Below are positions 9,000-17,635 of a stretch of 64,000 bases of DNA, piece after piece. The notes under the pieces are model-generated. The model saw nothing but the letters and a program-made list of their open reading frames with translations. It was not told the DNA's origin and did not search any database. Position 1 is the stretch's first letter; every line of letters begins with the position of its first letter. A program made the position numbers and the translations under genes. Source of the DNA: Aggregatilineales bacterium. GTDB lineage: Bacteria > Chloroflexota > Anaerolineae > Aggregatilineales > Ch27. The stretch is taken from positions 1 through 64,000 of the forward strand of contig JARKNX010000162.1 in assembly GCA_029976025.1 (NCBI GenBank). The letters run 5' to 3'.

Positions 9000-9028
9000 A
9001 TCGTAGCAGGATTCCTTCCGCAAAACAA
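9000..9028 (-). promoter_or_regulatory. Candidate proS promoter
   Basis: On the minus strand TTGTTT (9023-9028), 17 nt spacer, TACGAT (9000-9005) preceded by TGC as an extended -10. The predicted start near 8993 would give a ~160 nt leader containing the terminator at 8864-8891. The match is moderate. Confidence 0.4.
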
Positions 9029-9064
9029 TAGGCAGGACTCCCTAACAGAGGCATAATCGCCCCC

Positions 9065-10264
9065 ATGCTGATCACATTCACCGCTCCCGGAGATAACCGG
9101 CGCATCACCCTCAACATCCAACCGGCATCGATCACGATCTCGCCCCGTTACGGCGAAAGCTACAGCTTCGACCGGGCCGGGCGGCTGCTCAGCGTCTTCC
9201 AGGATGGCCGCAGCTACCAGCGGACGCTGGATCATCGCCTGCTGGAGCGTCAGAAGGGGTCGCCATCCCGCCGTATCGCACTGCCCGATACAACGCGTGA
9301 TGCCCTCCTGAAACATGTTTTCGCCGAGATCGACAGCCTGGTGGACAATCTGTCTGCGATCGCGCTGACTCCGGCCCGGAAGGCGGCGATAACGGAGATT
9401 CTGGGGGCTATCCGGCGCATGGAGCCTGAAGCTCTGCAGGACGATGGTGAGGCTTACCGGCGCCTGTTCCTCCCTGTGAGCATTCTGCCGCCTGATCAGT
9501 ATCTGGCGCTCGTGCTTCAGGCGACGGTGGGCTGCTCCTGGAATCGGTGCACTTTCTGCGGCCTGTACCGCGATCGCCAGTTCGCCGTCCGGAGCGTGGC
9601 GGAGTTTCGCGCTCACTGCCTGGCTGTGCGCGACTATTTCGGCGCCGGCCTGAGTATCCGCCGGGGCATCTTCCTTGCTGACGCCAATGCGCTGACGATC
9701 CCCCAGGCGCGGCTTGTCGAGCTGATCGCCGTGGCGCAGGAAGTCTTTGGCACTCCGTCCGCGCCGCGCCCGCTTTTCTCCTTCATCAGCGCCTTTGATG
9801 CGCGGCGCAAACAGCGCGATGACTGGCGCGCCCTGCGAGAGCTCGGCTTGCAGCGGGTGTATATCGGCCTGGAAACCGGGGACGATGACCTGCTGCGCTT
9901 TGTGAACAAGCCGGGGACTGCCGCTGACGCGGGACAAGCCGTCAGCGATCTGAAGGGCGCCGGAATTTCGGTCGGCGTTATTATCATGGTGGGGCTAGGG
10001 GGCGGCGCCTTCGCCGAACAGCACATCGCAAACACCGTACAGACTGTGAGCGCGATGCCGCTCGACCGGCATGACGTGATCTATCTCTCCGCCTACCGCC
10101 CCGCCCCGGGCACCGAATATCCCGGACAGATAGCTGAGGCAGGCATCCTCCCGCTCACCCCGGACGAAGAGAAAGCGCAGGCGGCGGTCATGCGGCGGGC
10201 GCTGCGACAACGGTTTCCACAGACGCGCGTCGCCTCCTACCACGTCGATGGGTTTGCCCTGTAG
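9065..10264 (+). CDS. Radical SAM protein of unknown substrate
   Basis: A 399-residue radical SAM enzyme. The iron-sulfur cluster motif is at residues 157-165 (CSWNRCTFC), spaced C-x4-C-x2-C rather than the commoner C-x3-C-x2-C. The sequence GCxxNRCTFC followed by YRDR is typical of a subgroup of radical SAM proteins annotated only generally. Later conserved segments are LGLQRVYIGLETGDDDLL (SAM/cluster support) and GISVGVIIMVGLGG. A ~140-residue N-terminal region precedes the barrel and I cannot assign it. The ATG has no Shine-Dalgarno sequence; CATAAT lies 7 nt ahead. It is divergent from proS and converges on the glycosylation locus, so context gives no substrate. Confidence 0.8.
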   Translation: MLITFTAPGDNRRITLNIQPASITISPRYGESYSFDRAGRLLSVFQDGRSYQRTLDHRLLERQKGSPSRRIALPDTTRDALLKHVFAEIDSLVDNLSAIALTPARKAAITEILGAIRRMEPEALQDDGEAYRRLFLPVSILPPDQYLALVLQATVGCSWNRCTFCGLYRDRQFAVRSVAEFRAHCLAVRDYFGAGLSIRRGIFLADANALTIPQARLVELIAVAQEVFGTPSAPRPLFSFISAFDARRKQRDDWRALRELGLQRVYIGLETGDDDLLRFVNKPGTAADAGQAVSDLKGAGISVGVIIMVGLGGGAFAEQHIANTVQTVSAMPLDRHDVIYLSAYRPAPGTEYPGQIAEAGILPLTPDEEKAQAAVMRRALRQRFPQTRVASYHVDGFAL

Positions 10265-10275
10265 GCTGCAAATCA

Positions 10276-10303
10276 CATGGCCCGACTTTACAGCCGGGCC
10301 ATG
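10276..10303. terminator. Hairpin between convergent genes
   Basis: Arms 10276-10284 and 10295-10303 (CATGGCCCG/CGGGCCATG, 10 nt loop), placed 11 nt after the radical SAM stop and ~30 nt from the stop of the convergent gene. A U-run is poor on both sides, so it may be a weak or factor-assisted terminator. Confidence 0.5.
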
Positions 10304-10333
10304 CACATTCCATTAGCGTATTTTGAAGGCGTG

Positions 10334-13300
10334 CTAACCAGCCGGGGTAGGCGTGGCTCCTGCTGCAGTAGCTTCCGGCGGCAGCTCCTCAGTCGCTTCT
10401 TCTGTGACCGACTCGGTTGCTTCTTCCGTCACTTCTTCCGTGACTTCCGCAGTACTCACCGTGTCCTGCTGATCGCCAGACGGAACCAGCGGCGCAACCG
10501 CGATCTCATCCCACGGCGCAAAGCGCAGGATGCGGGCCGCCCCGGCATCCGCCACGAAGGTCCGCCCCTGATCATCAATCGTGATTCCGCCTACGACGCT
10601 GATCTGGTCGGGTCCCAGGGAGCCTTCTGCCGGGCCAGACCGGCCAAAGCTGCCCAGCATATTGCCGCTCAGGTCATACACGATGACACGCCCGGCGTCA
10701 GGATCTGTGACGTACAGTTGGCCGCGCCCGGCGTCCAGCGCCAGGTAAGGACGGTTGCCCTGATCGCCGAACCAACCATTGACCATCCAACTGGTGAGGT
10801 ACTGCCCCATTGTGTTGAAGACCTGAATGCGGCGGTTCCAGGTGTCGGCCACGAACAGGCGGCCGTCCGGGTGGATAGCCAGCCCAACCGGCTCGTTCAA
10901 CTGGCCGGGGCCGGTGCCGCCGCCGCCGATATCGCGGACATATTCGCCCTGCGCCGTGTAGACTCTGACGCGCTTGTTGCCGGTATCGGCTACATACACC
11001 AGCCCTTCGGCATCTACCGCCACATCGCGCGGGCCCCACATATCGTACAGCCCGGTCGCGCTCTCAAGCTGAGCAAGCTGGCCCCATGTTCGCAGGAACT
11101 CACCTTCTGGTGTGAAGACCTGAACCCGGTGGTTCCACGTATCGGCTACGTAGACGTTACCATCCGGCCCCACAGCGATCCCCCAGGGCTGGTTGAAGTT
11201 ACCGCCCTGCGCCGTGCCGTGCTCTCCCACCTCGAATCGCCCCCAGCCTCGCAGATAGTTGCCGTCGCTATCAAAGACCTGTACGCGGTGATTGAGGCTG
11301 TCGGCCACATAGAGCGTGCCATCAGGGGCCATCGCCAGGCCGCGCGGATGGTTTAACTGCCCGTCCAGCGCGCCGGACTCGCCCCACACGAGCGACGCCT
11401 CGCGCGGCGTCCACAGGTAGGCCATGGACGTGTCCGAGCCGCTGGAAACCTCCGCGCCAATGCCCATATCCCATACCTGCGCGGCGATATCCTTGCGGAC
11501 ATAGAGGTGCATACGCTCGGAGACAGGCCACTGTGTCAGCGCGAAGTTGCCGCCGGTGGCCTGTCCATAGGCCCGATAGTCGCGGTTCCACCAGATATCC
11601 CAGAGGCCCTGCCGCAGCAGCCGGGCCGACTGGTTGTTGGGGTTGAAGTCGAAGATCTTGGCAACTCGGGCCCAGGTCAGATTCCAGTATTCCTGCATCG
11701 GCCACCACATCCGGATAAATTCGAAGTGGTTGTATCGGTCACCGAGCAGCGGCTCCACCTGTGCCCGCGATTCCGAGCCGATTACGACCATGACCGCTTC
11801 ATCCAGCACCTGCACGCTGGGGTTACGGTCAAAGAATACAGCGTTGGGATACTCGCGGAAGTACCAGCTCCCCGGCCAGGACATCTTGTAGTCGTACGCC
11901 ACCCGCAGGTCCATGCCGCCGGTTGTGCGCAGGCTGACCTCGCGCATCCAGTCAAAGATTGTCCGGTGCGCTGGCCCGCCGTGGGCATACACCAGGAACT
12001 CGGTAGCATCATCATAGTTGATGAAGGAAGCCATGAAGGCCGCGCGAAAAGTGATCAGCAGCAGGATACTGCCGGCGCTGATGGCGAATACGCGCCAGAA
12101 CTGCCGCCAGGTGATATGGCGGATAATCCGGTGTACGACATATCCAGCGCCGATGACCACCAGCAGCGCAGCCAGCCAGGCGCCGGTATGCTCCAGCTCG
12201 CTCTGAGTTACACCCCGGAAAGGCCCGCGACCAACAACCCAGGCGGATAGCACACGGAATACGGCTATCAGGAACAGCGGCAGCAGAAGAAGGAGCTTCC
12301 AGCCATCTTTCCGGAACTCGGCGGTCCGGATACCGGCGATGATCCGATCCCCATACCATCCCGTCAGCAAGATCAGCGGCACGGTCAGGTGAGTCGTCAA
12401 CCAGGGCATCTTCTCGCCAGAAAGCGTGTAAGCATAAACATTGAAGACCGCCCAGTACCCGACAAAAAGCATGAAGGGCACCCGGATCAGGCGTTCCATG
12501 GCCGGGACACGGCTTGAGCGGTCAGCGCGAATTCGCTCCTCGATCCGGTCAGAACGGTCTCCCTCTGACCGCTTACCCGGGGCGTCCCCGCCCCGCTCAA
12601 CTTCACGAGGCTCCGGGCTGGCGGTGCGCTCCGCTGCTGAAGTCATCGCATCATCCGCACTGGCTGTAGCATCGCGAAGAACCGCCCGATCCGCGCTTTC
12701 TGCGGCCTGTGTCACTTCCTCATATCGCTCACGGCGGAAGCGCCAGAACATGAGCAGGCCCATGATCCCCGCGCAAAAACCCCCGAGTAACGGCAGAAAT
12801 TCGTAAAACGGCAGCAGGAGCAGCGTGTAATAGTACTGCGGCTGGCTGCCGCGCCGCACTGCCTGCTGCTCCAGCCAGTAGCCCAGGCTGCCCACCATAC
12901 CGCTGGCCAGGCCCTGACCATTGGTGAACATCGTGGTGAAGAAGAATACGTAAATAGCCATGAACACGCCGGTCGCAGCCAGCCAGACACGCCAGTTCCA
13001 GGCCAGGCCGACAGCGATGGAGATAGCCAGAAAGGGGATGACGGCGAAGAGCGCGCGCCAGATTCCTTCAGGAGAATAATCAGTAGGCCGCGCGCCGGTC
13101 GCGTACAGCACAAACGCGGTCAGCCAGGGCAGGATGAGCGTACCCAGCACGATCAGCACATCAAAGACAGGCTCCCGACGCAGCTCTTCCCAGAAGCCAA
13201 AAAGCCGCGCAAGCACGGCCAGCACCACCACAACCGCCCCGACCACCCAGGCCAGGATGATCGGCGTCGGGTTGACCGTCTCAGCCTGGGCGACACTCGT

Positions 13301-14428
13301 CTCATTCGGGTCCGGGGGGACCGCTGTCGCCGGGACAATGCGCGTGGCTTCTTCCACCATGAGGAAAAACACACACAACACTGTCGCGATCAGGGCGATC
13401 AGGACAATCTCGCGCCAGGGAAACATCCCGCTGCCGCGCATCTCCCACAGCGCCGTCCCGATCAGGGTGACGCCAACTACCGCCACCACGGCCAGGATGC
13501 TGGCAATGAGATAGCCAGCCAGAGGCGGGCCAGCATTAACCTGACATTCGTTGCCGATGCCATCCCCGTCATCGTCCATCTGCAGCGGGTTGGCGATGTT
13601 GACACAGTTATCAACCGCATTGGGCACGTTATCAGCGTCCAGATCGCCCGGCGGCAGAAGCGAAAAGACAATGACCAGCGCCAGCGCGACAATAACACTG
13701 AGAATAAGCCCGCCAGCCACGATCGTGAACAGAGAGCGTCCGCCCTTGATCGCCAGATAACGCTGTACCAGGGTGAAAATCCAGTACAACGTCAGGAAGC
13801 TGCCGAAGATTGCAACATAGATGAAGGAGACTTCTTTGGTAGCCAGGAGGAGCGACAGCGCCGCCGCCAGGCCAACCAGCAAAGCGGGCTTGCGGCGCAC
13901 CCGTTCAGAGCCATCCAGGTAATGAAACACCGCGGCGACCATGAGTATGGTGTACAGAATCGCCGGCATATCTTCGCGGATATAGCGGCCGTAGTACATG
14001 ATCATCGGCGACGCCAGCAGCATGATCGAGGCGAATATCGCCCCGGCACGGCCCAGCCAGCGCCGGAAGAGAATCGGCGTCATCACGACCAGGACGCCCA
14101 CAACTGCTGCATAGATACGCGCCGTGTAGTCATTGTCGCCGAAAAGCATGTAGAAGAAAGCCGTCATATGAAACAGCAGCGGCCCGTGCATCAGCGGCGT
14201 GTGCTGGAAGTTACCGTTGCTGTAAAGGTCCCAGGAAAATTTGGTATGCAGGCTCTCGTCGTGACTCATCACACGATCGCCCAGACCTATGAAGCGGGTC
14301 GCCACGGCCAGCACAAAAATCACCAGGTAAGTAATGACCTCCCAGTTGATCGCGTAGGCATATTTCAGCACCCGATCGACTGTGGAGGATTCCTGTTGAG
14401 TTGGGGAAGAAAGCGGTTCCAAAGTCAT
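10334..14428 (-). CDS. Agl23-like (TIGR03663) multi-pass membrane protein with C-terminal NHL propeller
   Basis: 1364 residues. The N-terminal ~700 residues are a GT-C-like membrane domain with the DE pair in MSHDESLH (55-62), HTPLMHGPLLFH (76-87) and SGEKMPW (670-676). These match the TIGR03663 family, associated with archaeal N-glycosylation flippase activity (Agl23) and found in Chloroflexi. Residues 261-296 are a Ca-binding thrombospondin type 3-like loop. Residues ~570-645 are a charged cytoplasmic-type linker. An extracytoplasmic part with NHL repeats (~1012-1305) follows, then a Thr/Glu-rich tail (TEVTEEVTEEATES). Enzymatic activity is inferred: it could be a glycosyltransferase or a helper for moving lipid-linked sugars. 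ATG at 14428 follows GAGGGACA. Last gene of the locus, 63 nt after the anti-sigma gene. Confidence 0.8.
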   Translation of the reverse strand: MTLEPLSSPTQQESSTVDRVLKYAYAINWEVITYLVIFVLAVATRFIGLGDRVMSHDESLHTKFSWDLYSNGNFQHTPLMHGPLLFHMTAFFYMLFGDNDYTARIYAAVVGVLVVMTPILFRRWLGRAGAIFASIMLLASPMIMYYGRYIREDMPAILYTILMVAAVFHYLDGSERVRRKPALLVGLAAALSLLLATKEVSFIYVAIFGSFLTLYWIFTLVQRYLAIKGGRSLFTIVAGGLILSVIVALALVIVFSLLPPGDLDADNVPNAVDNCVNIANPLQMDDDGDGIGNECQVNAGPPLAGYLIASILAVVAVVGVTLIGTALWEMRGSGMFPWREIVLIALIATVLCVFFLMVEEATRIVPATAVPPDPNETSVAQAETVNPTPIILAWVVGAVVVVLAVLARLFGFWEELRREPVFDVLIVLGTLILPWLTAFVLYATGARPTDYSPEGIWRALFAVIPFLAISIAVGLAWNWRVWLAATGVFMAIYVFFFTTMFTNGQGLASGMVGSLGYWLEQQAVRRGSQPQYYYTLLLLPFYEFLPLLGGFCAGIMGLLMFWRFRRERYEEVTQAAESADRAVLRDATASADDAMTSAAERTASPEPREVERGGDAPGKRSEGDRSDRIEERIRADRSSRVPAMERLIRVPFMLFVGYWAVFNVYAYTLSGEKMPWLTTHLTVPLILLTGWYGDRIIAGIRTAEFRKDGWKLLLLLPLFLIAVFRVLSAWVVGRGPFRGVTQSELEHTGAWLAALLVVIGAGYVVHRIIRHITWRQFWRVFAISAGSILLLITFRAAFMASFINYDDATEFLVYAHGGPAHRTIFDWMREVSLRTTGGMDLRVAYDYKMSWPGSWYFREYPNAVFFDRNPSVQVLDEAVMVVIGSESRAQVEPLLGDRYNHFEFIRMWWPMQEYWNLTWARVAKIFDFNPNNQSARLLRQGLWDIWWNRDYRAYGQATGGNFALTQWPVSERMHLYVRKDIAAQVWDMGIGAEVSSGSDTSMAYLWTPREASLVWGESGALDGQLNHPRGLAMAPDGTLYVADSLNHRVQVFDSDGNYLRGWGRFEVGEHGTAQGGNFNQPWGIAVGPDGNVYVADTWNHRVQVFTPEGEFLRTWGQLAQLESATGLYDMWGPRDVAVDAEGLVYVADTGNKRVRVYTAQGEYVRDIGGGGTGPGQLNEPVGLAIHPDGRLFVADTWNRRIQVFNTMGQYLTSWMVNGWFGDQGNRPYLALDAGRGQLYVTDPDAGRVIVYDLSGNMLGSFGRSGPAEGSLGPDQISVVGGITIDDQGRTFVADAGAARILRFAPWDEIAVAPLVPSGDQQDTVSTAEVTEEVTEEATESVTEEATEELPPEATAAGATPTPAG
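10514..11395 (-). repeat. NHL-type beta-propeller repeats within the Agl23-like gene
   Basis: Codons ~1012-1305 encode about six NHL units, recognised by repeated NHPRGLAMAPDGTLYVADS, QPWGIAVGPDGNVYVADT and EPVGLAIHPDGRLFVADT cores, each followed by NxRVQVF-like strands. Such propellers bind proteins or ligands; here the domain should lie outside the membrane. Confidence 0.85.
13541..13648 (-). other. Thrombospondin type 3-like calcium-binding loop in the Agl23-like protein
   Basis: Codons ~261-296, between two membrane segments, encode Asp-rich DLDADNVPNAVDNC and DDDGDGIGNEC with a Cys pair, the pattern of TSP type 3 repeats that wrap Ca2+. In a membrane protein of this family the insertion predicts a Ca-stabilised external loop. 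Confidence 0.7.
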
Positions 14429-14491
14429 TGTCCCTCACCGTGCAACATAGACTGCAGAAAAACAATGGGGTATATCACCCGGATCAGCACT

Positions 14492-15028
14492 TTACTGGCC
14501 CGGCGGAAGCCAGACAATCGGCGCCGGAGACGGATTCATGGCCGGCTCGGTAGCGATATCGCGCTGCGCGGCCACCACCGTCGGCGACACTGGCAAAACC
14601 CGCTGCGGCGAATCTGTCATGCTCAGCGTCGGCGTAGCCGCGATCTGGTAAGGTGCCGGCTGGTCCGGCGCGCTGACAGCTATAGATCGCGGCAGCACCA
14701 TGGCCGGCACCAGAATAGCCAGCGCCAGGCTGACCAGCATCACCATGCCCAGGCCTGGAAAACGGCACGCTGCAAAACCACGCTCCGCACCCGCCGGCGG
14801 AATAACCTCAGCCAGGATTCCCGGCAGCAGCCGGGTCACCTGCTCCGGCCGGGGCGCGCCCAGAATCGGCATCTCGCCTTTCAGCGTACGGGCGAGCGTA
14901 CGTTCGCGATCCAGCGCCAGGCAGCACGATTCGCACGTCAGTAGATGCGTGGCGACACGCCGCCGCAGATGGAGTGGCAGCTCATCCTGCACATAGGCCG
15001 CAAGAAGATGCGAAACATGTTTGGCCAT
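14492..15028 (-). CDS. Zinc-finger anti-sigma factor (putative)
   Basis: 178 residues. A ZAS-type anti-sigma domain at the N-terminus has H28, C32 and C35 (THLLTCESCC, the HxxxCxxC motif). One membrane span lies at ~93-112 (GLGMVMLVSLALAILVPAMV), followed by a ~65-residue outer tail rich in Pro and Thr. The layout (cytoplasmic zinc finger, one span, external sensor) fits a membrane-bound anti-sigma factor holding the ECF sigma factor encoded 65 nt upstream. It is followed by the Agl23-like gene. The signal it senses cannot be read from sequence. Confidence 0.82.
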   Translation of the reverse strand: MAKHVSHLLAAYVQDELPLHLRRRVATHLLTCESCCLALDRERTLARTLKGEMPILGAPRPEQVTRLLPGILAEVIPPAGAERGFAACRFPGLGMVMLVSLALAILVPAMVLPRSIAVSAPDQPAPYQIAATPTLSMTDSPQRVLPVSPTVVAAQRDIATEPAMNPSPAPIVWLPPGQ

Positions 15029-15093
15029 CAGCGATCAGCTTTCAAAGTTATCCGGCCTGCGCCGGTCTCTGACCGGGCCGGGGCACAGCCAGG

Positions 15094-15708
15094 TTACGAA
15101 AAGCTCCACATTTCTTCCAGTAGAAACTCACCGCTGGCCCCGAGCGCCTTTTCCAGCGCGCCGTGAGCCAGCCGGACGCGGCTCTCCGCCGTTTTCTGCG
15201 GGCAATCCAGGATGACAGCCATCTCGCGGTAGGTCAGTCCATGTCCGTAGCGCAGGGCTACCGCCTCCCGCAGACGCGGTGAAAGCGTCGCCAGGGCCTC
15301 CTGCAGGGCCTCCTGAACGGTGTGACGGGCCAGCACCGCTTCCGGCCTTTCATGGGGAGGGCCGGGCGGGTCCTGTCCGATGGAGAGCAGCGTCCCGAGA
15401 TCGATACTCGGGAGCAATTTACGGCGGCGCATATTGCGGCAGCGGCTGACCGTGATCATATACAGCCAGGTGCGAAACTCGCCGCGCCCCGCATCATAGC
15501 GATGCAGGTTGCGGAAGGCGTAGATGAATGCCTCCTGCAGCACATCCTCGGCATCCTTTACATCCAGCAGGATGCTATAGGCCAGGCGGTACAGACCCGC
15601 GGCATACTGGTCGTACAGGGCGGCATAGGCGCTCTGATCGCCCTTGATACAGCGGGCGATCAGATCAGACAGAGCCTCTTTGCCGTCATCCGGAACGCTC
15701 ATGTTCAT
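15094..15708 (-). CDS. ECF-type RNA polymerase sigma factor
   Basis: 204 residues with sigma region 2 at ~26-97 (AYAALYDQYAAGLYRLAY, DAEDVLQEAFIYAFRNL, FRTWLYMITVSRCRN) and region 4 at ~130-185 (LSPRLREAVALRYGHGLTY, then a helix-turn-helix ending AESRVRLAHGAL). No region 1 or 3, as in ECF (sigma-70 family group 4) factors. The next gene is its likely anti-sigma factor. It lies 16 nt after a GT-C gene and inside the glycosylation locus, so it probably controls this locus or a wider envelope regulon. The start at 15708 is one of two close ATGs (15708, 15702). Confidence 0.92.
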   Translation of the reverse strand: MNMSVPDDGKEALSDLIARCIKGDQSAYAALYDQYAAGLYRLAYSILLDVKDAEDVLQEAFIYAFRNLHRYDAGRGEFRTWLYMITVSRCRNMRRRKLLPSIDLGTLLSIGQDPPGPPHERPEAVLARHTVQEALQEALATLSPRLREAVALRYGHGLTYREMAVILDCPQKTAESRVRLAHGALEKALGASGEFLLEEMWSFS

Positions 15709-15724
15709 GCTATCCAGTACCCCT

Positions 15725-17617
15725 CTAGGGGGCTATTTCCTCACCAGGCAGGTCCGGCAGTGGCGGCAAGCCGTACACATCGTCCCGCAGCCAGACTACC
15801 ACGCGCTCGCTAACAAACGGCCTGGACTGTGCCACGCGATACATAATCCAGGCCGGCACATCTTCCAGACGCAGCGTATTGAAATCCCAGTCCCTGGTCA
15901 GGATAAAATCCTGCCCGACATAGCGCGCTCCCAGAGATGTCGGCTGGAAGCTGTCCGGGGCGACAATCACCGGCGCGTTTTCCCGCTGGTTGATGGCATT
16001 CACAAATCGGAGATTGGCGTAATCCCGCAACTGCCAGGCGACCGCCTGATCATCCGGCGTCTGGGCCACAATGGCGATAGCGTCAGGTCGCCCGGTATAA
16101 CGAAGGGAACTGTCAATCATCGTCTCGCGCAAAAGGGTAAGGGTGCGGCTGACCGGCTGCACATGCCAGAACTCGTAAGGGCTGTCGATATGGGTGACGG
16201 CCACCCTCCAGCCGGCTGAAAGGCCATATGTCCCCAGGAACAGGACCAGGCCCAGGGCGACACCCTTCCAGGCAGCCCGGCTGCCCCACAGGCTACCAGA
16301 GAGGAAGAACAGAATCACCAGAAGCAGGAACGCCATGCCGGCCAGAAGCAGATGGAGCGGCTGCGGCAGCGCGCTCAGGCCCGGCGTGTACCCCAGCAGC
16401 GAGCGCGCCACGCGGATGAAGTTCGTCGCGGCGATCCACAGCAGCGCCAGGGTACCCATCATGACCATGGGCACTGCCCAGCGGGGCACCGTCCAGTAGG
16501 CATCCCGGACCGGCCCAACCAGCCGGGCCAACGCCTTTCCGCCCAGCACCGCCAGTGGGATTGTGATCCACAGCGCGTACTGGGCGCCGGCCCCCGCGTA
16601 GACCAACGCAGCAATCACCGCGCCAATCAGCCAGCCGATCAGGTAGCTGTCCGGGTAGTTCCGCTCGCGGGCCGCCCCGTACACCCCCACGATGCCCAGG
16701 AACCATAGCACAGGCTCATACAGAAATGAAGTTAGCAGCGGAAAAGCAAACCGCCCCCCCGCCGGTCGTGTCAGCACACCGGACAGGCCGCGCCCGATAA
16801 CCTCTCCTACCTGAGACAGGCCGCGCGGAAAAACAAAAAACAGCGTGGCGATCAGGAGGACGGCCAGGCCGCCATAGAGCAGCGATCTCAACCACGGCCA
16901 TTGCCCCAGCGCCGCCCGTGTCAGCGTCACCGGATGTTGCTCCGGCGGGTCATCTTCATGCCGGCGCGCCGCGAACCACCAGGCAAAGAGCAGAATCGCC
17001 ACCAGCACCCAGCCCGCCGGATCGGCCATCAGGATGACGCCGAGCCAGGCCGGGCCGGCGGCCAGGGCTGCCCATTCCTGTCGGGTCTGGACAAAATGCC
17101 AGGTCAGCCGCAACCCGATAATAGCTAACATCATCGACCAGATCGCCGGACTCATCATCCGCGCATCAGCAAATGTGACAGGGGAAACCGCCAGCAGGAG
17201 GGACGCCATCAACGCGGCGGAACGCCCCAGCTCTCGCCGCCAGAGGATCGGCGTCAGGACGAGCGCCGTCCCGGCTATCGCCGTCAACAGGCGCGCCGTC
17301 CACTCCGACGCGCCGAACGCTGCAAAGATCAGGCTGTTCAGCGCGAACAGGATCGGGTTGGAAGCCAGCGGTGCTGCGCCAGGCGCGGCAGGCTGGGCGA
17401 AACGCCACGCCGCCAACGCCTCGTGCGCCTCAGCGTTATTGAGCGGAGCGCTGCCCAACTGAGATAGCCGCAGGATCAGGGCCAGCGACGCGAGTCCAAT
17501 ATACAGGGCCGCCTCTGCGCTCACACTGAGCCGCAAAGAGCGCCAGGCAGGCGCGGAAGTCGCCTCCCGGACCTGTTCAAGTGACTCGTTCATCACCATC
17601 TCATCTGTCTGATTCAT
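15725..17617 (-). CDS. GT-C family membrane protein (putative glycosyltransferase, TIGR03663-related)
   Basis: 630 residues with about a dozen membrane spans and a soluble C-terminal part (~490-630). The N-terminal third parallels the Agl23-like protein at 10334-14428: an acidic pair in the first outer loop (LNNAEAHEAL), then WTARLLTAIAGTALVLTPIL and RRELGRSAALMASLLLAVSP. This makes it a paralogue lacking the NHL part. GT-C proteins transfer sugars from polyprenyl-phosphate donors on the outer face of the membrane; donor and acceptor here are unknown. The usual Asp of the first loop is replaced by Ala-Glu, so activity is less certain. It ends 16 nt before the ECF sigma gene and starts 18 nt after the DUF2298 gene. 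Confidence 0.75.
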   Translation of the reverse strand: MNQTDEMVMNESLEQVREATSAPAWRSLRLSVSAEAALYIGLASLALILRLSQLGSAPLNNAEAHEALAAWRFAQPAAPGAAPLASNPILFALNSLIFAAFGASEWTARLLTAIAGTALVLTPILWRRELGRSAALMASLLLAVSPVTFADARMMSPAIWSMMLAIIGLRLTWHFVQTRQEWAALAAGPAWLGVILMADPAGWVLVAILLFAWWFAARRHEDDPPEQHPVTLTRAALGQWPWLRSLLYGGLAVLLIATLFFVFPRGLSQVGEVIGRGLSGVLTRPAGGRFAFPLLTSFLYEPVLWFLGIVGVYGAARERNYPDSYLIGWLIGAVIAALVYAGAGAQYALWITIPLAVLGGKALARLVGPVRDAYWTVPRWAVPMVMMGTLALLWIAATNFIRVARSLLGYTPGLSALPQPLHLLLAGMAFLLLVILFFLSGSLWGSRAAWKGVALGLVLFLGTYGLSAGWRVAVTHIDSPYEFWHVQPVSRTLTLLRETMIDSSLRYTGRPDAIAIVAQTPDDQAVAWQLRDYANLRFVNAINQRENAPVIVAPDSFQPTSLGARYVGQDFILTRDWDFNTLRLEDVPAWIMYRVAQSRPFVSERVVVWLRDDVYGLPPLPDLPGEEIAP

Positions 17618-17635
17618 GCCAGATCACCCGTGTCG

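Noticed and set aside
8833-9000. T-box riboswitch upstream of proS
   Set aside because: A terminator is present, but no UGGN antiterminator bulge or convincing specifier loop is visible.
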